A stretch of 64,000 bases of DNA from Agrobacterium tumefaciens (lineage in GTDB: Bacteria > Pseudomonadota > Alphaproteobacteria > Rhizobiales > Rhizobiaceae), in contig NZ_CP039905.1 of the NCBI RefSeq assembly GCF_005221385.1, forward strand, positions 196,251 to 260,250. The letters run 5' to 3'. Positions 1 through 8,575 of the stretch are shown one piece after another. Numbering within the stretch: the first letter of the stretch is position 1; the number at the start of each line of letters is the position of its first letter. Position numbers and translations under genes: made by a program. The notes below the pieces were generated by a model. It did no database searches, was not told the DNA's origin, and worked only from the letters and a program-made list of their open reading frames with translations.

Positions 1-27
1 TTTAGCCGACTTGATATTCGGATTGTC

Positions 28-741
28 ATGACCGAATTCCCTGCCGCCCACTTCAGACGCCACCGCTTTCCTGCCGAGATCATCACCCATGCGGTCTGGC
101 TGTATTTCCGATTTCCGCTCAGTTTACGCGACGTCGAAGATCTGTTGGCCGAGCGCGGCATCAACGTCTCATTCCAGACCGTCTCGGAATGGGCGGCGAA
201 ATTTGGCTTGAAGTTCGCCAATCAGCTCCGACGCCGCTCACGAGGCCAGTTTGCCGACAAGTGGCAGCTCGATGAGATGGTGGTGACGATCAAGGGAAAG
301 AAATACTGGCTGTGGCGCGCCGTCGATGCCAACGGCTACGTTCTCGACGCCCTCTTGCAAAGCCGAAGGAACAAGGCAGCAGCCTTGCGTCTGATGCGCA
401 AACTGCTCAAGGGTCAAGGCATCGCCCCGCGCGTGATGCTGACCGACAAGCTGCGTTCCTATTCGGCTGCGAAGGCGGATTTGATGCCGAAGGTCGAACA
501 TCGCTCGCACAAGGGATTGAACAACCAGGCTGAAAATTCCCATCTTGCTGTGCGACGACGAGAGCGGCGCATGATGCGCTTCAAGTCCGCGCGGCAATGT
601 CAGCGTTTCGTCTCCACTCACGGCCAGATCGCCAATCTCTTCCTTCTTCACCGCAAAGACTTGACCGCCGCAGACCATCGCCAGCTTCGCACTCACGCCA
701 TCTCGACCTGGCGGGAAATCGCTTTGTCGATTGATGCGTGA
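28..741 (+). CDS. IS6-family (IS26-like) transposase
   Basis: This is a DDE transposase of 237 aa, the usual length for the IS6 family, which moves by replicative cointegrate formation. An N-terminal HTH-like part (LRDVEDLLAERGI) precedes the catalytic core: Asp in DEMVV near residue 83, Asp in MLTDK near 139, and Glu in NQAENSH near 170. The gene looks intact. The left end of the element lies at or beyond the window edge, and I could not find a convincing terminal inverted repeat on either side, so no element boundary is given. It sits beside a metal-resistance block and an orphan MerR-type promoter, which suggests that IS6-mediated deletion may have shaped this edge. Confidence 0.9.
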   Translation: MTEFPAAHFRRHRFPAEIITHAVWLYFRFPLSLRDVEDLLAERGINVSFQTVSEWAAKFGLKFANQLRRRSRGQFADKWQLDEMVVTIKGKKYWLWRAVDANGYVLDALLQSRRNKAAALRLMRKLLKGQGIAPRVMLTDKLRSYSAAKADLMPKVEHRSHKGLNNQAENSHLAVRRRERRMMRFKSARQCQRFVSTHGQIANLFLLHRKDLTAADHRQLRTHAISTWREIALSIDA

Positions 742-1092
742 AGTTCAGGTCGAAGAGACTACCGCATCCCAAACTCGGTTAAGGCGACGCCACCCATTCC
801 GATTACCCGGAAACGAGTGTGTAACGAGTTGCTCACTGGAAATCCTCACATTGTGAAAGATTAACCGTACGACCTCTAGCCACTAGAGGCGCAAGAAAAA
901 TCTCTCAATGAAACGGATTAATTCAGCCGGAAAGCTCAAGCTGCCTTTTAGCCAACAGAGATTCAAACCTTCTACCCATCAACCAGACCTGCGGGCAGGG
1001 TCACACCGATCGTGGCCACTAACCACCGCGATGACTTCAATAGAAGACGCACCCAAAAGTGCTGCAACCTAAAACGTCATGCCATCCTACGG
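742..1092. other. Non-coding stretch after the IS6 transposase
   Basis: I see no convincing gene in these 351 bases. The only structure is a perfect 7-bp dyad (CCTCTAG, 3-base gap, CTAGAGG) at 873-889, listed separately as a MerR-type promoter. The right end of the IS6 element should lie here but its repeat was not identified. Confidence 0.6.
864..894 (-). promoter_or_regulatory. Orphan MerR-type operator/promoter
   Basis: Read on the minus strand, TTGCGC (889-894) and TACGGT (864-869) are separated by exactly 19 bases that contain a perfect dyad, CTCTAG and CTAGAG around TGG. An over-long 19-bp spacer spanned by a dyad is the hallmark of promoters twisted by MerR-family metal regulators. 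The layout matches the site at 9469-9499 between the HMA-CDF gene and merR. It points left, towards the 3' end of the IS6 transposase, and no gene follows. I infer that the regulated gene was lost. Confidence 0.55.
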
Positions 1093-1548
1093 TTAGATCT
1101 TAGGCCTCACCGCTTGGTAGAGGGTACCAATGCCGTCCCTTCCAACGGACATGACGTCATATGAAGCGCTAGGGCTGTCTCCCATGCCCAATGACCCCAC
1201 AGGCATGCCCGGCACGGCGAGGCCCGCAAGATCGGGCCTCTCCGCGAGCAGTCTCGTCACCGCCTCTAGCGGCACATGACCCTCCAGGTAGTAGCCTGCG
1301 ACCACGGCCGTGTGGCAGCCACGGAGGTCGGTCGGGACATTGAAACGGTCCTTCACGACCTCGATGTCGACTACCTCTTCGGCCTTCACCACAAACCCAG
1401 CATTTGTCATTGCCGCAGCCCACGCGTAACAACAGCCGCAGTTGGGGTCCTTATACACGATCATGCCTTCACCTGCCGCCAGCGCCGTTCCAGTGACGGG
1501 CAACGCTGCGACAGCGACCAGGGTGCAAAGGAATTTTCTTCGATTCAT
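1093..1548 (-). CDS. DUF411 exported metal-associated protein
   Basis: This is a DUF411-family protein, found beside copper and silver efflux systems and presumed to bind metal in the periplasm. I start it at MNRRKF (1548) rather than six codons upstream, because GGAGA lies just before that ATG. The protein of about 151 aa opens with an Arg-rich twin-basic segment and a hydrophobic signal ending near Ala25. The metal-binding candidate Cys37, Cys39 and Cys40 (DPNCGCC) and a later RGCHTAVV motif follow. It lies 14 bp downstream of cusA on the same strand and is probably the last gene of the operon. Its biochemical role is not settled; a copper chaperone or periplasmic buffer is the likeliest. 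Confidence 0.85.
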   Translation of the reverse strand: MNRRKFLCTLVAVAALPVTGTALAAGEGMIVYKDPNCGCCYAWAAAMTNAGFVVKAEEVVDIEVVKDRFNVPTDLRGCHTAVVAGYYLEGHVPLEAVTRLLAERPDLAGLAVPGMPVGSLGMGDSPSASYDVMSVGRDGIGTLYQAVRPKI

Positions 1549-1562
1549 CGTCGTTCTCCTTC

Positions 1563-4500
1563 TCAAAAAGCTTCTGCCGTTACGGAAGCCGGAAACTGGC
1601 TCACCTCGCGTGCTCGCTTCAACCCGTAGCCCTTGACCAAGCCGTAGACGGCGGGAATCACGATCAACGTCAGCAACGTCGATGATACCATGCCGCCGAT
1701 CATCGGCACGGCGATCCGCTGCATGATTTCCGACCCCGCTCCCGTGCTCCAGAGGATAGGCACGAGACCCGCCATGATCGCCACGACGGTCATCATCTTC
1801 GGTCTAACACGCTCGACCGCCCCGATCATGATCGCCCTGTCGAGGTCTTCCTTTTCGAATGCCCTGCCCTCGGCCTTGGATTTGGCCTTCTCGTCCCTGA
1901 GCGCGTGGTCGAGATAGATCAGCATGATCACACCGGTTTCGGCCGCCACGCCTGCAAGCGCGATGAACCCGACCGCGACGGCGACGGAAGCGTTGAAGCC
2001 CAGCCACCACATCATCCAGATGCCGCCGACCAAAGCGAACGGCAGAGACAGCATGACGATCAGTGTTTCGGTCAATGCCTTAAAGTTCAGGTAGAGCAAC
2101 AGGAAGATCAGCGCCAGCGTCAGCGGGACGACGATCATTAGCCGGTCCTTTGCCCGTTCCAGATATTCGAATTGCCCGCTCCATGCGACGGAATAGCCCG
2201 TGGGCATCTCGACGCTCGCCGCGACGGCTTCTTGGGCTTCGGCAACGTAGCCCCCAAGGTCGCGGTTGGCGATGTCTACGAAGATATAGACGGCGAGCTG
2301 GCCGTTCTCCGTCCTTATGGTCGTGGCACCGCGCGTGAGCTTGACTTCGGCGACCTCGCCCAACGGAACCGTGCCGCCACCGGGCAATGATACCTGGACG
2401 TCCCTCGCGATGGACTGGGGATCGCTTCGGAAAGCCCTTGGGTAACGGATGGCGACGCCGTACCGCTCTCTGCCCTCCACCGTCGAGGTCACGACCTCGG
2501 ACCCCAGGGCCATTCCGATGACATCCTGGACATCGTCGATCGAAAGCCCATAGCGCCCGAGCGCCATGCGATCAGGGATGATATCGAGATAGTATCCACC
2601 GATGACGCGCTCGGCGTAGGCACTCGACGTTCCCGGCACCGCCTTGAGAACGGTCTCTATATCGCGAGCGACCTTCTCCATCTCGTTCAGGTTGGTCCCG
2701 TAGACCTTGACGCCGACGGGCGTGCGTATTCCGGTCGAAAGCATGTCGATGCGGGCGCGGATGGGCATCGTCCAGGCGTTGGAGACACCGGGAAACTGAA
2801 GTGCCGCGTCCATCTCCTGTTTCAGACTGTCAGACGTGACGCCCGGCCGCCATTCGGACTTGGGTTTCAGGGTGATGATGGTCTCAAACATTTCCGTCGG
2901 AGCCGGATCGGTTGCCGTCAACGCCCTACCCGCCTTGCCGAACACCGACTCGACCTCGGGGAAAGATTTGATGATGCGATCCTGCGTTTGCATGAGCTCC
3001 GCCGCTTTTGTCACCGAGAGGCCGGGTAGCGTTGTCGGCATGTACATCAGCGTGCCCTCGTCGAGATCAGGCATGAACTCACTCCCGATATGCTGCACGG
3101 GCCAGACGGTCACCCCGAGGATCACGATGGCTACCAGGATTGTCAGGCTCTTGGCCTTAAGGACGCCCGCGATGACCGGACGGTATATCCAGATCAGCAG
3201 TCTGTTCAGCGGATTCTTGTGTTCTGGGACAATGCGGCCGCGGACGAACAGGATCATCAGTGCCGGAACAAGTGTGATGGACAGCAGCGCTGCCGCCGCC
3301 ATCGCGAAGGTCTTGGTGAAGGCGAGCGGTCCGAACAGGCGGCCCTCTTGCGATTCAAGCGTAAAAATCGGCAGGAACGACACCGTGATGATCAGCAGGC
3401 TGAAGAAAAGCGCCGGGCCGACCTCGCTTGCCGCCTCGATCAGCACTTCGGCTCGAGGCTTGTCAGGAGGCGCGCGTTCCAGATGCTTGTGGGCGTTCTC
3501 GATCATGACGATGGCCGCGTCGATCATCGCACCGATAGCGATAGCTATCCCGCCGAGGCTCATGATGTTCGCTCCCAGACCTAGCGCCCGCATGGCCATG
3601 AAGGCGATGAGAATGCCGATCGGCAGCATGATGATGGCCACGAGCGCGCTTCGGATATGCAAAAGGAAGGCGATAGTCACCAGTGCAACCACGATCGATT
3701 CCTCGATCAACGTGACTTTCAAGGTCTCGATTGCCGCTTCGATGAGTTTCGAACGATCATAGACGGGCAGGATTTCGGTACCAGCCGGAAGACTGCTCTG
3801 CACCGCCGCCAAGCTTTCCTTCGCATTTTCGATGACGGTCAGCGCATTCGCGCCGTCGCGCTGGAGGACGATTCCGCTCGCGACTTCGCCGTCTCCGTTC
3901 AGCTCTGTGATCCCGCGCCGCTCGTCCGGGACCAATTCCACTCTCGCAACGTCGGACAGACGCAGCGGAACGCCCGCACTGGTGTTCAGGACAATGCTCT
4001 CGATGTCCCTGATGCCCTGCAGGTAGCCCTTGCCACGCACCATGAACTCAAATTCGGAAAGTTCGATCGTGCGCCCGCCGACATCGCGGTTGCTGGAGCG
4101 CACGGCATCGGCGATATCCGAAAGCGAGACATTCTGGGCCCTTAGCCGGGCTGGATCAACGACGATGGAATATTGCTTGACGAAGCCGCCGACGCTGGCC
4201 ACCTCCGCCACTCCCTCGGACTTGGAGACGGCGAAGCGTACTACCCAGTCCTGAAGTGAACGCAGCTCCGCGAGCGACAGCTCCTTGGCGACCAAGGCAT
4301 ACTGGTAGACCCAGCCCACGCCCGTGGCATCCGGGCCGAGACTTGGCGACACGCCGTCAGGCAGCCGGTTTGCGGCCGCGTTCAAGTATTCGAGCACGCG
4401 GCTGCGCGCCCAGTAGGGATCGGTTCCGTCCTCGAAGATCACATAGACGAAAGACACGCCGAAGAACGAGAACCCCCGCACGACCTTCGATTTGGGCACT

Positions 4501-4724
4501 GTCAGCATCGAGGTCGTCAACGGATACGTAACCTGGTCCTCGACGACCTGCGGAGCCTGGCCCGGATAGTCAGTGAAGACGATGACCTGTACGTCGGAGA
4601 GATCGGGAATGGCGTCCAGCGGAAGCGTGCGCAGCGCATAGACACCACCCGCGATGGACAGCGCCGCGCCGACGAAAATGAGGACAATGTTGCGGGCCGA
4701 CCAGGCGATGACGTTGGCAATCAT
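1563..4724 (-). CDS. cusA: Cu(I)/Ag(I) RND efflux pump, CusA-type
   Basis: This is the inner-membrane proton-driven pump of a CusCBA-type tripartite exporter that moves monovalent copper or silver out of the periplasm. The 1053 aa match the family. The first TM helix is at about residues 11-31. The CusA/CzcA segment DQVTYPLTTSML lies near residue 65, and the TM4 proton-relay region (AIAIGAMIDAAIVMIENAHK) carries the expected Asp. RIDMLSTGI in the periplasmic cleft is the Met-containing stretch typical of copper/silver rather than Co/Zn/Cd pumps. It overlaps the end of cusB by 4 bp (ATGA), so the two are translationally coupled. No outer-membrane CusC gene is present in the window, so the pump must borrow a channel from elsewhere. 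Confidence 0.93.
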   Translation of the reverse strand: MIANVIAWSARNIVLIFVGAALSIAGGVYALRTLPLDAIPDLSDVQVIVFTDYPGQAPQVVEDQVTYPLTTSMLTVPKSKVVRGFSFFGVSFVYVIFEDGTDPYWARSRVLEYLNAAANRLPDGVSPSLGPDATGVGWVYQYALVAKELSLAELRSLQDWVVRFAVSKSEGVAEVASVGGFVKQYSIVVDPARLRAQNVSLSDIADAVRSSNRDVGGRTIELSEFEFMVRGKGYLQGIRDIESIVLNTSAGVPLRLSDVARVELVPDERRGITELNGDGEVASGIVLQRDGANALTVIENAKESLAAVQSSLPAGTEILPVYDRSKLIEAAIETLKVTLIEESIVVALVTIAFLLHIRSALVAIIMLPIGILIAFMAMRALGLGANIMSLGGIAIAIGAMIDAAIVMIENAHKHLERAPPDKPRAEVLIEAASEVGPALFFSLLIITVSFLPIFTLESQEGRLFGPLAFTKTFAMAAAALLSITLVPALMILFVRGRIVPEHKNPLNRLLIWIYRPVIAGVLKAKSLTILVAIVILGVTVWPVQHIGSEFMPDLDEGTLMYMPTTLPGLSVTKAAELMQTQDRIIKSFPEVESVFGKAGRALTATDPAPTEMFETIITLKPKSEWRPGVTSDSLKQEMDAALQFPGVSNAWTMPIRARIDMLSTGIRTPVGVKVYGTNLNEMEKVARDIETVLKAVPGTSSAYAERVIGGYYLDIIPDRMALGRYGLSIDDVQDVIGMALGSEVVTSTVEGRERYGVAIRYPRAFRSDPQSIARDVQVSLPGGGTVPLGEVAEVKLTRGATTIRTENGQLAVYIFVDIANRDLGGYVAEAQEAVAASVEMPTGYSVAWSGQFEYLERAKDRLMIVVPLTLALIFLLLYLNFKALTETLIVMLSLPFALVGGIWMMWWLGFNASVAVAVGFIALAGVAAETGVIMLIYLDHALRDEKAKSKAEGRAFEKEDLDRAIMIGAVERVRPKMMTVVAIMAGLVPILWSTGAGSEIMQRIAVPMIGGMVSSTLLTLIVIPAVYGLVKGYGLKRAREVSQFPASVTAEAF

Positions 4725-6151
4725 GGCTTCGCCTCGTCGTCAACGGTCAGGGCGCTGAGCGCGGCGTTCAGGTTGCTTTCCGCATCGAGAAGGAAGTTGG
4801 CGGACACAACCACGCGGTCACCCGAGACGACACCCTTGGTTATCTGCGTCACGTCTTCACCTCGAACACCGAGAGCGACATCGACAGGCTCGAACCTGCC
4901 CTCGCCCTTGTCGAGGAAGACGATCTGGCGATCGCCCGTGTCGATGACTGAACTGTTGGGGACCGCAACGACCGGGTTTCCCGCTCCCGCTTCAATCTCC
5001 ACCTCCGCATACATGTTGGCCATCAGCTGCCCCTCGGGATTAGGAAGCTCAATCCGGATCTTTGTCGTGCGGGTCTGCATCTGCACCTCGGGATAGATGA
5101 GGTCGACCGTTCCCCGGAAGATCGTGCCGGATACGTTTCGGACGCTGACGGAAACGTTGGCACCCATACGAACGGAGCCCAGTTCGTATTCGGGGACGTC
5201 GGCGATCACCCAGACCTTCGATACGTCAGCGATGCGGAAGAGAATGTCTCCAGCCTCGGCCATCATGCCGCTGACCGCCATGCGCTCCAACACGACGCCG
5301 TCCCTTGGCGAGGTGTAGGCAATGCTTTGTGGGACCTTTCGCTCAGTCGCAATGCTGGCGATCGTCGCCGAGGGCACCCCAAGGTTCTTCAGGCGGAGCG
5401 CAGAGCCAGATTCCGGCCCGGGCTTGCCGCCATTGCGCATCTCCGTCGCATATTCGGCCCCGGCGGTGGCGATCTCCTTCGAATAGAAGTGAAAGAGATT
5501 CTCGCCCTTTGTGATCCTGTCTCCTGTCGTGACGTCCGCGACGTCTTCGACAAAGGCGTCGGCCCGCATGGAAACGATGCTGACCATGCGCTCGTCGAGT
5601 GCGACGGTTCCGGGTACTCGGATTTTCCGGCTGACGTTCATCCTTTCAGCGAGCGCGGTCTTCACCCCCGTCCGCTGGAGTTTGCCCAGCGTCACTTTGA
5701 CGGTGGAACTGTCGCTGACTTCGCCGTCATAGACAGGGAGATAGTCCATCCCCATCGAATCCTTCTTCGGCACCTTGGACGTGTCGGGAAGGCCCATGGG
5801 GTTGCGGTAGTACAGGACCTTCCGTTCCGGTGTGACTGATGACGTGTCGGCCGCAGGCAGGACCGCCCCGCTCGCGCCGAGGCTGATGTCCTCGCTTGCC
5901 CGGACAGGTGTGAATGGCCGCCCGTCATCCGTGTTCGTCGGTTTGGCAGAGTATTCGGCCATACCGTCCGGGTGACGGTAGTAGATCACCGCTCCCGTTC
6001 CTTCGTGTCGCGGTTCAGCCTCGGTGGCCATCCCGGTGCCTTCAACGTATCGCCGCAGGTACGCACCGACATCGTTCTTTCCCGCCCAATAGCCTCCCCC
6101 GCCGACGATCGCGGCGAGGGAGAGCGTGACAATGATGCGCGAGGTGCTCAC
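4721..6151 (-). CDS. cusB: RND efflux periplasmic adaptor, CusB-type
   Basis: This is the membrane-fusion protein linking the CusA-type pump to an outer-membrane channel. It has 476 aa with an N-terminal signal or anchor at about residues 6-25. Two heavy-metal-binding YHS-like motifs follow (YYRHPDGMAEYS near 57 and YYRNPMGLPDTS near 115, the second continuing to KDSMGMDYLPVY), rich in Met and Asp. The body shows the hairpin and beta-barrel pattern of the HlyD/CusB family, for example GDRITKGENLFHFYS and GDILFRIADVSKVWVIADV. Having two metal-binding motifs rather than one is somewhat unusual. It overlaps both neighbours by 4 bp, so this is a tight operon running FixH-like, cusB, cusA, DUF411. 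Confidence 0.92.
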   Translation of the reverse strand: MSTSRIIVTLSLAAIVGGGGYWAGKNDVGAYLRRYVEGTGMATEAEPRHEGTGAVIYYRHPDGMAEYSAKPTNTDDGRPFTPVRASEDISLGASGAVLPAADTSSVTPERKVLYYRNPMGLPDTSKVPKKDSMGMDYLPVYDGEVSDSSTVKVTLGKLQRTGVKTALAERMNVSRKIRVPGTVALDERMVSIVSMRADAFVEDVADVTTGDRITKGENLFHFYSKEIATAGAEYATEMRNGGKPGPESGSALRLKNLGVPSATIASIATERKVPQSIAYTSPRDGVVLERMAVSGMMAEAGDILFRIADVSKVWVIADVPEYELGSVRMGANVSVSVRNVSGTIFRGTVDLIYPEVQMQTRTTKIRIELPNPEGQLMANMYAEVEIEAGAGNPVVAVPNSSVIDTGDRQIVFLDKGEGRFEPVDVALGVRGEDVTQITKGVVSGDRVVVSANFLLDAESNLNAALSALTVDDEAKP

Positions 6152-6552
6152 GGGACAGCCTTGAAGACGACTTCGCCTTTGACCGTCTCAGGCTCGCCCT
6201 GAACCTTGGCGGCGACCTGGAACCGCCATCCGCCTTCCATGGAAAGGTTTGTCGTGAAGGCGTAGACGCCCGGCTCGGTGGAGGGTGAGGGTTCCACGGT
6301 GGTGGTCATCATCTCCATGCCGTCGGGAGCCATGTCCATCCGCGTTGTGAAGATGACGGCGTCGGGGACTGCCTTGCCCGTCCGCTTGTCGATCAGCCGT
6401 ACCGACACGGTCGAGCCTCGTCCCTGTTTGATGTCCGTGTTCACGGCTTGGAATTCGTAGTCCTGCGCTCCGGCGAAGGAAGCGGTGGCGGTGCTGAACA
6501 GCATCGCGCCAGCGAGGAGCGCGGTCCTCGCGTTGAAGGTGGTATTTTCCAT
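6148..6552 (-). CDS. FixH/YtkA-like exported protein of the copper operon
   Basis: This is a 134-aa exported protein with a signal peptide over about residues 8-28 (ending SFAGA). One immunoglobulin-like beta domain follows (VSVRLIDKRTGKAVPDAVIFTTRMDM...). The pattern, including Met-rich MDMAPDGMEMM and the closing GGWRFQVAAKV, fits the FixH/YtkA group seen beside CusAB-type pumps, where a periplasmic copper-handling role is presumed. Its stop overlaps the start of cusB by 4 bp. The start has only a weak upstream purine stretch. The operon position is certain from the sequence; the function is inference. Confidence 0.75.
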   Translation of the reverse strand: MENTTFNARTALLAGAMLFSTATASFAGAQDYEFQAVNTDIKQGRGSTVSVRLIDKRTGKAVPDAVIFTTRMDMAPDGMEMMTTTVEPSPSTEPGVYAFTTNLSMEGGWRFQVAAKVQGEPETVKGEVVFKAVP

Positions 6553-6675
6553 GATTCAATGTCTCATCCGGACGGGTCCGTGACCGCGTCCTCAGTCAAA
6601 ATGGATCGCCGTCGGTACCGCACGGACGCAAGACCTGCGACCGCGCCGATCGACGACGTGTTCACTGACGTGGGA

Positions 6676-7038
6676 TCAGACTCGCGGAGGACGTACTGGC
6701 GGATCGACCAGTGAGGAGGCAAGCTCCGCATGAAGGGCAATGAGGAACCGATGGGCGACCCAACCGAGATTCAACGACCAGGAATGCGGGTTAGCCACCT
6801 GGCCGACGATCACCGTCGTACACACCAAGGCCAGAGGACATGACTTGCCGCTGCAGTCGGGCTTGGCCGGCATTTCGTCAGGGCAACACGGCATGTCGCC
6901 TGACATCTCCATGCCGGACATGCCGTGCATCGCGGGTCCGGAGGCCGCCATTACGCTGTCCGCCGCCCCGATGCTCAAGGGACCGACCACAATCCCCAGC
7001 AGGGCGGTCACGAACAGCAGTCGATGGATGACCTTCAT
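6676..7038 (-). CDS. Small Met/Cys/His-rich exported protein of the copper cluster
   Basis: I take MKVIHRLL at 7038 as the start because GTGAGG lies just upstream; the longer reading lacks such support. The protein of about 120 aa has a hydrophobic signal segment over residues 4-25. A soft-metal-ligand-rich stretch follows (HGMSGMEMSGDMPCCPDEM, then CSGKSCPLALVC). Such composition suggests Cu(I) or Ag(I) sensing or binding. Similar small proteins are found upstream of copper-resistance genes, some described as CopL-like, but I cannot assign it firmly. It is the first gene of the minus-strand copper block, 123 bp before the FixH-like gene, and divergent from nadE, so the 7039-7242 gap probably holds both promoters. 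Confidence 0.65.
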   Translation of the reverse strand: MKVIHRLLFVTALLGIVVGPLSIGAADSVMAASGPAMHGMSGMEMSGDMPCCPDEMPAKPDCSGKSCPLALVCTTVIVGQVANPHSWSLNLGWVAHRFLIALHAELASSLVDPPVRPPRV

Positions 7039-7242
7039 GAACCTCACCCGCATAGTCTGGCACGAAGACATCGGGGTTGGAAGAGGTCTCACGGAAAAGT
7101 GCGTTATCGACAGCGACGCACTTCGCGCCTGCTCCGGTTACGTGTCGATCTGCAGCCATGTAAGTTCACGAGACAGTCGGGATTCGGCAGGTTGCAACTT
7201 TCTCGCCTGGTTTGGATTTCACAGCTGTTATGGAGGATTGTC

Positions 7243-8061
7243 GTGCGTGACCAACATTTGCAGATTATCGAGGCGCTCGGAGTAGCGAAGGAATTCGACG
7301 CGTCCGCGGAAGCCGAGCGCAGAACGGCCTTCCTCGCGGATTACATGCAAGCCTCGTCGTGCGGAGCGCTCGTCCTTGGCATCAGCGGGGGAGTGGATTC
7401 GCTCACCGCGGGACTGCTTGCCCAGACTGCGGTGAACCGCCTCCGGGGCAGAGGGCATAAGGCGGAGTTCATCGCGGTCAGACTGCCTTATGGCACGCAG
7501 GCCGACGAGGCCGACGCTCAGAGAGGGCTCGCGTCCATCGGCCCCGACCGCGTAGTCACCATCGACATAAAGCCCGCAGCCGACGCGATGATGGCCGAGG
7601 TCTGCGGGGACGCAGGCGACCTGTTCGAAACCGTTCGGCTGGACTTCCACCTTGGCAACATCAAGGCGCGCCAGCGGATGATCGCCCAGTACGCGCTCGC
7701 CGGCGCGGTTCGTGGCCTGGTGATCGGGACTGACCATGCGGCGGAGGCATTGATGGGCTTCTTCACGAAATTCGGCGACGGCGCTGCGGACGTCCTGCCG
7801 CTTTCCGGACTGACCAAGCGGCGCGTGCGGGCGCTCGCCGAATATCTCGGAGCGCCGAGGGACCTGGTGTTCAAGGTGCCGACCGCCGATCTGGAGTCCG
7901 ACGCTCCGCTGCGGCCCGATGAAGACGTCTACGGGGTCACGTATGATGACATCGACGACTTCCTGGAAGGAAAGCCGATCGGAGAACCCGCGTTTCAGCG
8001 CATCCTCGCGACGCACGTCGCGACGGCCCACAAGCGCGCCCTGCCACTCTCGCCGCAATGA
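7243..8061 (+). CDS. nadE: NAD(+) synthetase
   Basis: This is predicted to make NAD from nicotinate adenine dinucleotide, ATP and ammonia. I start it at GTG 7243, which has GGAGGA six bases upstream (7232-7237); the frame is open further upstream but without support. The 272 aa match ammonia-dependent NadE. The PP-loop ATP pyrophosphatase motif LGISGGVDS lies near residue 46, with later signatures GTDHAAEALMGFFTKFGDG and PLSGLTKRRVRAL. There is no glutaminase domain. It lies between two metal-resistance blocks, divergent from the copper genes and convergent with lspA (22 bp between stops). A rhizobial chromosome should encode its own NAD synthetase, so this is probably an accessory copy carried with the metal genes. 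Confidence 0.92.
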   Translation: MRDQHLQIIEALGVAKEFDASAEAERRTAFLADYMQASSCGALVLGISGGVDSLTAGLLAQTAVNRLRGRGHKAEFIAVRLPYGTQADEADAQRGLASIGPDRVVTIDIKPAADAMMAEVCGDAGDLFETVRLDFHLGNIKARQRMIAQYALAGAVRGLVIGTDHAAEALMGFFTKFGDGAADVLPLSGLTKRRVRALAEYLGAPRDLVFKVPTADLESDAPLRPDEDVYGVTYDDIDDFLEGKPIGEPAFQRILATHVATAHKRALPLSPQ

Positions 8062-8083
8062 CAGGAATGGCCCTTAGGCCCCG

Positions 8084-8575
8084 TTACCGTGCTGACGTAC
8101 CGTCGCCCACCTCGGCGGTTCCGCTTTGCGTGGTCTGCAGGACCAACAGAAGGGCCACGCCTGAAGAAATCCAGACATCGGCCGGATTGAACACGAACGG
8201 CTCCCATTCACCAAAGCGGAGGCTCAGGAAGTCAGTCACGGCGCCCCTCATGCTGCGGTCGATCAGGTTTCCGAGCGCGCCAGCCAGGATCATCGACAGG
8301 GCTGCCCGTTGCCAGCCGCGCGAACGATACGCCCATATAGCGATGACAAGTGTTATAATGCCCGTAACCCCGATCAGGACTGCTTTGCCGATTTCGCCGT
8401 CGACTGCGAACATGCTGAACGACACGCCTTTGTTGAAGGTCAGTCGCAACGGTACCAAAGGCAGAAAGTCCGTGGGGGGGCCGTAAGGTTCAAGGCTCGC
8501 CCGCGCCCACGCCTTCGCTCCCAGGTCAAGTGCCGCGCCGACCAGGACCACGGCAATTGAAGCAACCGCCCTCAT
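8084..8575 (-). CDS. lspA: Signal peptidase II (lipoprotein signal peptidase), accessory copy
   Basis: This is an inner-membrane aspartyl protease that cleaves lipoprotein signal peptides. I start it at MRAVASIAV (8575), which follows GAGGGACAG and overlaps the end of the HMA-CDF gene by 4 bp. The protein of about 163 aa has four TM helices and the catalytic pair: Asp in GNLIDR and Asp in FNPADVWI, plus the family motif FNKGVSFS. LspA homologues travel with lead and cadmium/zinc efflux genes (the pbrBC context of Cupriavidus), so a role in metal resistance rather than general secretion is likely. The coupling to the metal transporter supports this. Confidence 0.9.
   Translation of the reverse strand: MRAVASIAVVLVGAALDLGAKAWARASLEPYGPPTDFLPLVPLRLTFNKGVSFSMFAVDGEIGKAVLIGVTGIITLVIAIWAYRSRGWQRAALSMILAGALGNLIDRSMRGAVTDFLSLRFGEWEPFVFNPADVWISSGVALLLVLQTTQSGTAEVGDGTSAR

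Noticed and set aside
2836..3762. 308-aa open frame on the plus strand
   Set aside because: It lies wholly antisense to cusA, is Ser/Arg/Met-rich low-quality sequence, and cusA has a full family match.
7228..8058. 276-aa open frame antisense to nadE
   Set aside because: NadE on the plus strand has all its motifs and a good ribosome site; the antisense frame is a GC-rich shadow.
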